Part shown: piece by piece, positions 62,359 to 64,000 of the stretch
How the letters are laid out: each line of letters starts with the position of its first letter
How positions within the stretch are numbered: the stretch's first letter is position 1
Assembly: GCA_947627465.1 (NCBI GenBank)
Contig: CANQWD010000002.1
Span: 62,001 to 126,000 of the forward strand
Reading direction: 5' to 3'
Source: an uncultured Clostridia bacterium
GTDB taxonomy: Bacteria > Bacillota > Clostridia > Oscillospirales > Ruminococcaceae
DNA length: 64,000 nt
The notes under the pieces: generated by a model
What the model saw: the letters and a program-made list of their open reading frames with translations, nothing else
Told to the model about the DNA's origin: nothing
The model's database searches: none
Made by a program: the position numbers and the translations under genes

Positions 62359-62973
62359 TCACACGTCACTTGTGTTCCTTTTTGAAAAAACGCACCCGCA
62401 GTAATTCTGCCTATACAACCCGTATTCGCGCGAAAGCTCGATAGAACGCAGATATCCGCCCTTTTTCTTAAAATCGTTCGGGAGGTTTTTCACATTGTAT
62501 ATTTCCGATAATTCCTCGCCTATTTCATTCAGCTTTTGCGCGTTTTTAAGCGGGCTTATCGAGAGCGTGGAGCAGAAATAATCAAAGTCGTGCTCCGCGG
62601 CGTATTTCGCGGCGCGTTCCAGCCGCAGACGGTAACACACAAAGCACCGCTCGCCGCCCTCGGGTTCGTTTTCAAGACCTTTAACCGCATTAAAAAATTC
62701 GCTCGGTTCGTAATCATCAACGACGAGCGTCACGGGATTTTTTACGGGAAGCTCCGAGACGAGCCGCCGCAGTTCCTCGGCGCGTTTTGCAAATTCCTCG
62801 GTGGGAGAGATGTTCGGGTTATAGTACAGCACCGTTATTTCAAAGTATTGCGAAAGGTACTCCAAGCAATAGCTCGAACACGGTGCGCAGCAAGCATGCA
62901 GCAACAATTTCGGAGCGTCCTTAAAAGATGAGATGAGCGCGTCCAGTTCGCGCTGATAGTTTACATTCTGCAT
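62359..62973 (-). CDS. queH: Epoxyqueuosine reductase QueH
   Basis: 204 residues, DUF208 family, the B12-independent alternative to QueG for the last step of queuosine synthesis in tRNA. Diagnostic cysteines: LLHACCAPCSSYCLEYL at the N-terminus, GERCFVCYRLRLERAA in the middle and NYCGCVFS at the C-terminus, binding a [4Fe-4S] cluster and a nearby metal. ATG 62973 has GGGGCGG upstream and is one base after the rnhA stop. Confidence 0.93.
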   Translation of the reverse strand: MQNVNYQRELDALISSFKDAPKLLLHACCAPCSSYCLEYLSQYFEITVLYYNPNISPTEEFAKRAEELRRLVSELPVKNPVTLVVDDYEPSEFFNAVKGLENEPEGGERCFVCYRLRLERAAKYAAEHDFDYFCSTLSISPLKNAQKLNEIGEELSEIYNVKNLPNDFKKKGGYLRSIELSREYGLYRQNYCGCVFSKRNTSDV

Positions 62974-62974
62974 A

Positions 62975-63418
62975 TTACCGCCCCGCAAATTTATCGCGCT
63001 GTTCCACAGCGAGCCTGTCACAGCGCTCGTTTTCCGCGTGCCCCGCGTGTCCCTTTATCCAACAAAATTCCACCTTGTGAACGTCCAGCAAATTCAGCAG
63101 ACGCTCCCACAGATCGGGATTGAGCGCGGGTTTGCCGTCCGATTTTTTCCACCCGCGTTTGCGCCAGCCTGCCGCCCAGTTTTTCGTAATTCCGTCCACG
63201 ACGTACTTGCTGTCGGTCGTCAAGCGTACCTCGCACGGGTATTTCAGAGCCTCAAGCGCCGTGATAACGCCCATAAGCTCCATACGGTTGTTGGTCGTAT
63301 GCGCCTCGCCGCCCGAAAGCTCCTTTTCATAGCCGTCGCAGCGGAGTATCGCCCCAAAGCCGCCGGGACCCGGATTTCCGCTGCACGCGCCGTCTGTAAA
63401 TATCTCCACAAATCTCAT
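62975..63418 (-). CDS. rnhA: Ribonuclease HI
   Basis: 147 residues, normal length. The catalytic carboxylates are visible: [15 protein letters not shown] (Asp8), [13 protein letters not shown] (Glu), [11 protein letters not shown] (Asp) and [15 protein letters not shown] (His/Asp). The basic handle [13 protein letters not shown] is present. It removes RNA from RNA-DNA hybrids. It forms a pair with queH. Confidence 0.95.
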   Translation of the reverse strand: MRFVEIFTDGACSGNPGPGGFGAILRCDGYEKELSGGEAHTTNNRMELMGVITALEALKYPCEVRLTTDSKYVVDGITKNWAAGWRKRGWKKSDGKPALNPDLWERLLNLLDVHKVEFCWIKGHAGHAENERCDRLAVEQRDKFAGR

Positions 63419-63429
63419 AATAACTCCGT

Positions 63430-63828
63430 TTAAATGTAATCTCCGCAGCCGACGATCTCGATAAATTTCTCAAACGAGCCGCACAAGATCTTGATCTCGT
63501 CCTTGTTTAAGTCCATATCGTCGGGTATGGAAAAGAATTCGCCGCCGACGGTCACTCCGAATTTCGAGCCGCTGAGATCCGTGCCGATAAGCGCACAGCG
63601 CGGCAGCTTTTGGCGTGTCTCGTAAAAGTCGTTTAATTCCGTCAATTTCTCAAAAGACCACAACTGCAAATAACCCTCGTTCCCAACGGAACCCTCGCCT
63701 CCGTTATATTCGCCGAGAAATTGCAGGTAATCGTTCGGCAGCTTTACTCCGTTTACTTCGGCTATGGACGTTTCGGAGCTTTCATTGAACTCAAAATCCT
63801 TAAAATATCCCGAAAGCTTTTCTTTCAT
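63430..63828 (-). CDS. SMI1/KNR4-family protein
   Basis: 132 residues. SMI1/KNR4 fold: [34 protein letters not shown] is the characteristic turn, followed by [13 protein letters not shown] and FEKFIEIVG. Bacterial members are often immunity proteins to polymorphic toxins, but no toxin is adjacent here and the gene heads the rnhA-queH unit. ATG 63828 follows GGGGGATTAAAAAT. Confidence 0.85.
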   Translation of the reverse strand: MKEKLSGYFKDFEFNESSETSIAEVNGVKLPNDYLQFLGEYNGGEGSVGNEGYLQLWSFEKLTELNDFYETRQKLPRCALIGTDLSGSKFGVTVGGEFFSIPDDMDLNKDEIKILCGSFEKFIEIVGCGDYI

Positions 63829-63856
63829 ATTTTTAATCCCCCACTGTATGTTAATT

Positions 63857-63885
63857 ATTATACACCTTTTTCTCCGAAAAGTCAA
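63857..63885 (-). promoter_or_regulatory. SigA promoter of SMI1-rnhA-queH unit
   Basis: Minus strand TTGACT (63880-63885), 17-nt spacer, TATAAT (63857-63862). Confidence 0.8.
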
Positions 63886-63953
63886 TATCAAGGCAAAATA
63901 ACCAATCGGCGCACAATGCCTTTGTTAAAATTTCACAAAAAGCAATTTATGCC

Positions 63954-63982
63954 TTGCAAATCTCTGAATAACATTGTATAAT
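63954..63982 (+). promoter_or_regulatory. SigA promoter of a gene beyond the right edge
   Basis: TTGCAA (63954-63959), 17-nt spacer, TATAAT (63977-63982), reading out of the window. Confidence 0.75.
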
Positions 63983-64000
63983 ATATATGTATGCCGCAGT

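Overview
The window looks like part of a chromosome from an anaerobic, spore-forming, fibre-degrading clostridium, most likely Oscillospiraceae/Ruminococcaceae. The evidence is dipicolinate synthase genes (endospores), a three-subunit electron-bifurcating-type [FeFe] hydrogenase, a secreted two-catalytic-domain GH5 cellulase/mannanase, split B12-dependent methionine synthase, and intermediate GC with strong TTGACA-17-TATAAT promoters. I found no rRNA, tRNA, CRISPR array, phage or integrase. The taxonomic call is inference from gene content.

Layout. 1-921: end of a polysaccharide deacetylase. 983-3990 (-): ABC transporter of the PF04392 (TrpX-like) type. 4239-4652 (-): zinc-ribbon protein. 5096-9095 (+): operon of a zinc-ribbon/PASTA pseudokinase, pheA, ispD, ispF. 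9359-14839 (+): winged-helix/nucleotidyltransferase fusion, two paralogous binding lipoproteins, an ATPase and a fused permease. 14979-15592 (-): two HPr-like proteins lacking the active-site His. 15824-23516 (+): metallophosphoesterase, MtaB-type methylthiotransferase, purL, dipicolinate synthase A and B.

23693-28669 (-): a four-gene cassette of unrecognised function: a Pro/Glu/Lys-linker protein, a small coiled-coil protein, an Hsp70-like ATPase and a UvrD-like helicase with a Cys cluster. It is followed upstream by an apparent C-rich small RNA (29039-29189). 29365-36393 (-): rpe, Rnf-like D-E-A subunits that have lost most cluster-ligand cysteines, a membrane-anchored possible glycosidase-like protein, yajC, tetR, bioY and an AEC transporter. 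36686-38158: guaB. 38328-39545 (-): alcohol dehydrogenase. 39785-43309 (-): the multidomain GH5 enzyme.

43793-47831: LysR regulator divergent from a redox/aldehyde-type operon (flavodoxin, cupin with an in-frame amber codon, Fe-ADH, CMD protein, FMN reductase). 48123-52942: MBL-fold hydrolase, sbcD, sbcC. 52990-57829: MetH reactivation protein, MetH, then a cobalamin riboswitch split by a 160-bp palindromic MITE with a 3-bp target duplication, then a DUF4430-like lipoprotein and an ECF S-component, together reading as a B12 use/uptake region. 57895-62056 (-): hydrogenase hydCBA. 62359-63828 (-): queH, rnhA and a SMI1/KNR4 protein.

The best candidates for something undescribed are the Hsp70/helicase cassette, the Cys-depleted Rnf-like module, the MITE-interrupted riboswitch, the pseudokinase and the C-rich sRNA. 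All promoter, terminator and RNA calls were made by eye from sequence; family names come from motif recognition, without database searches.
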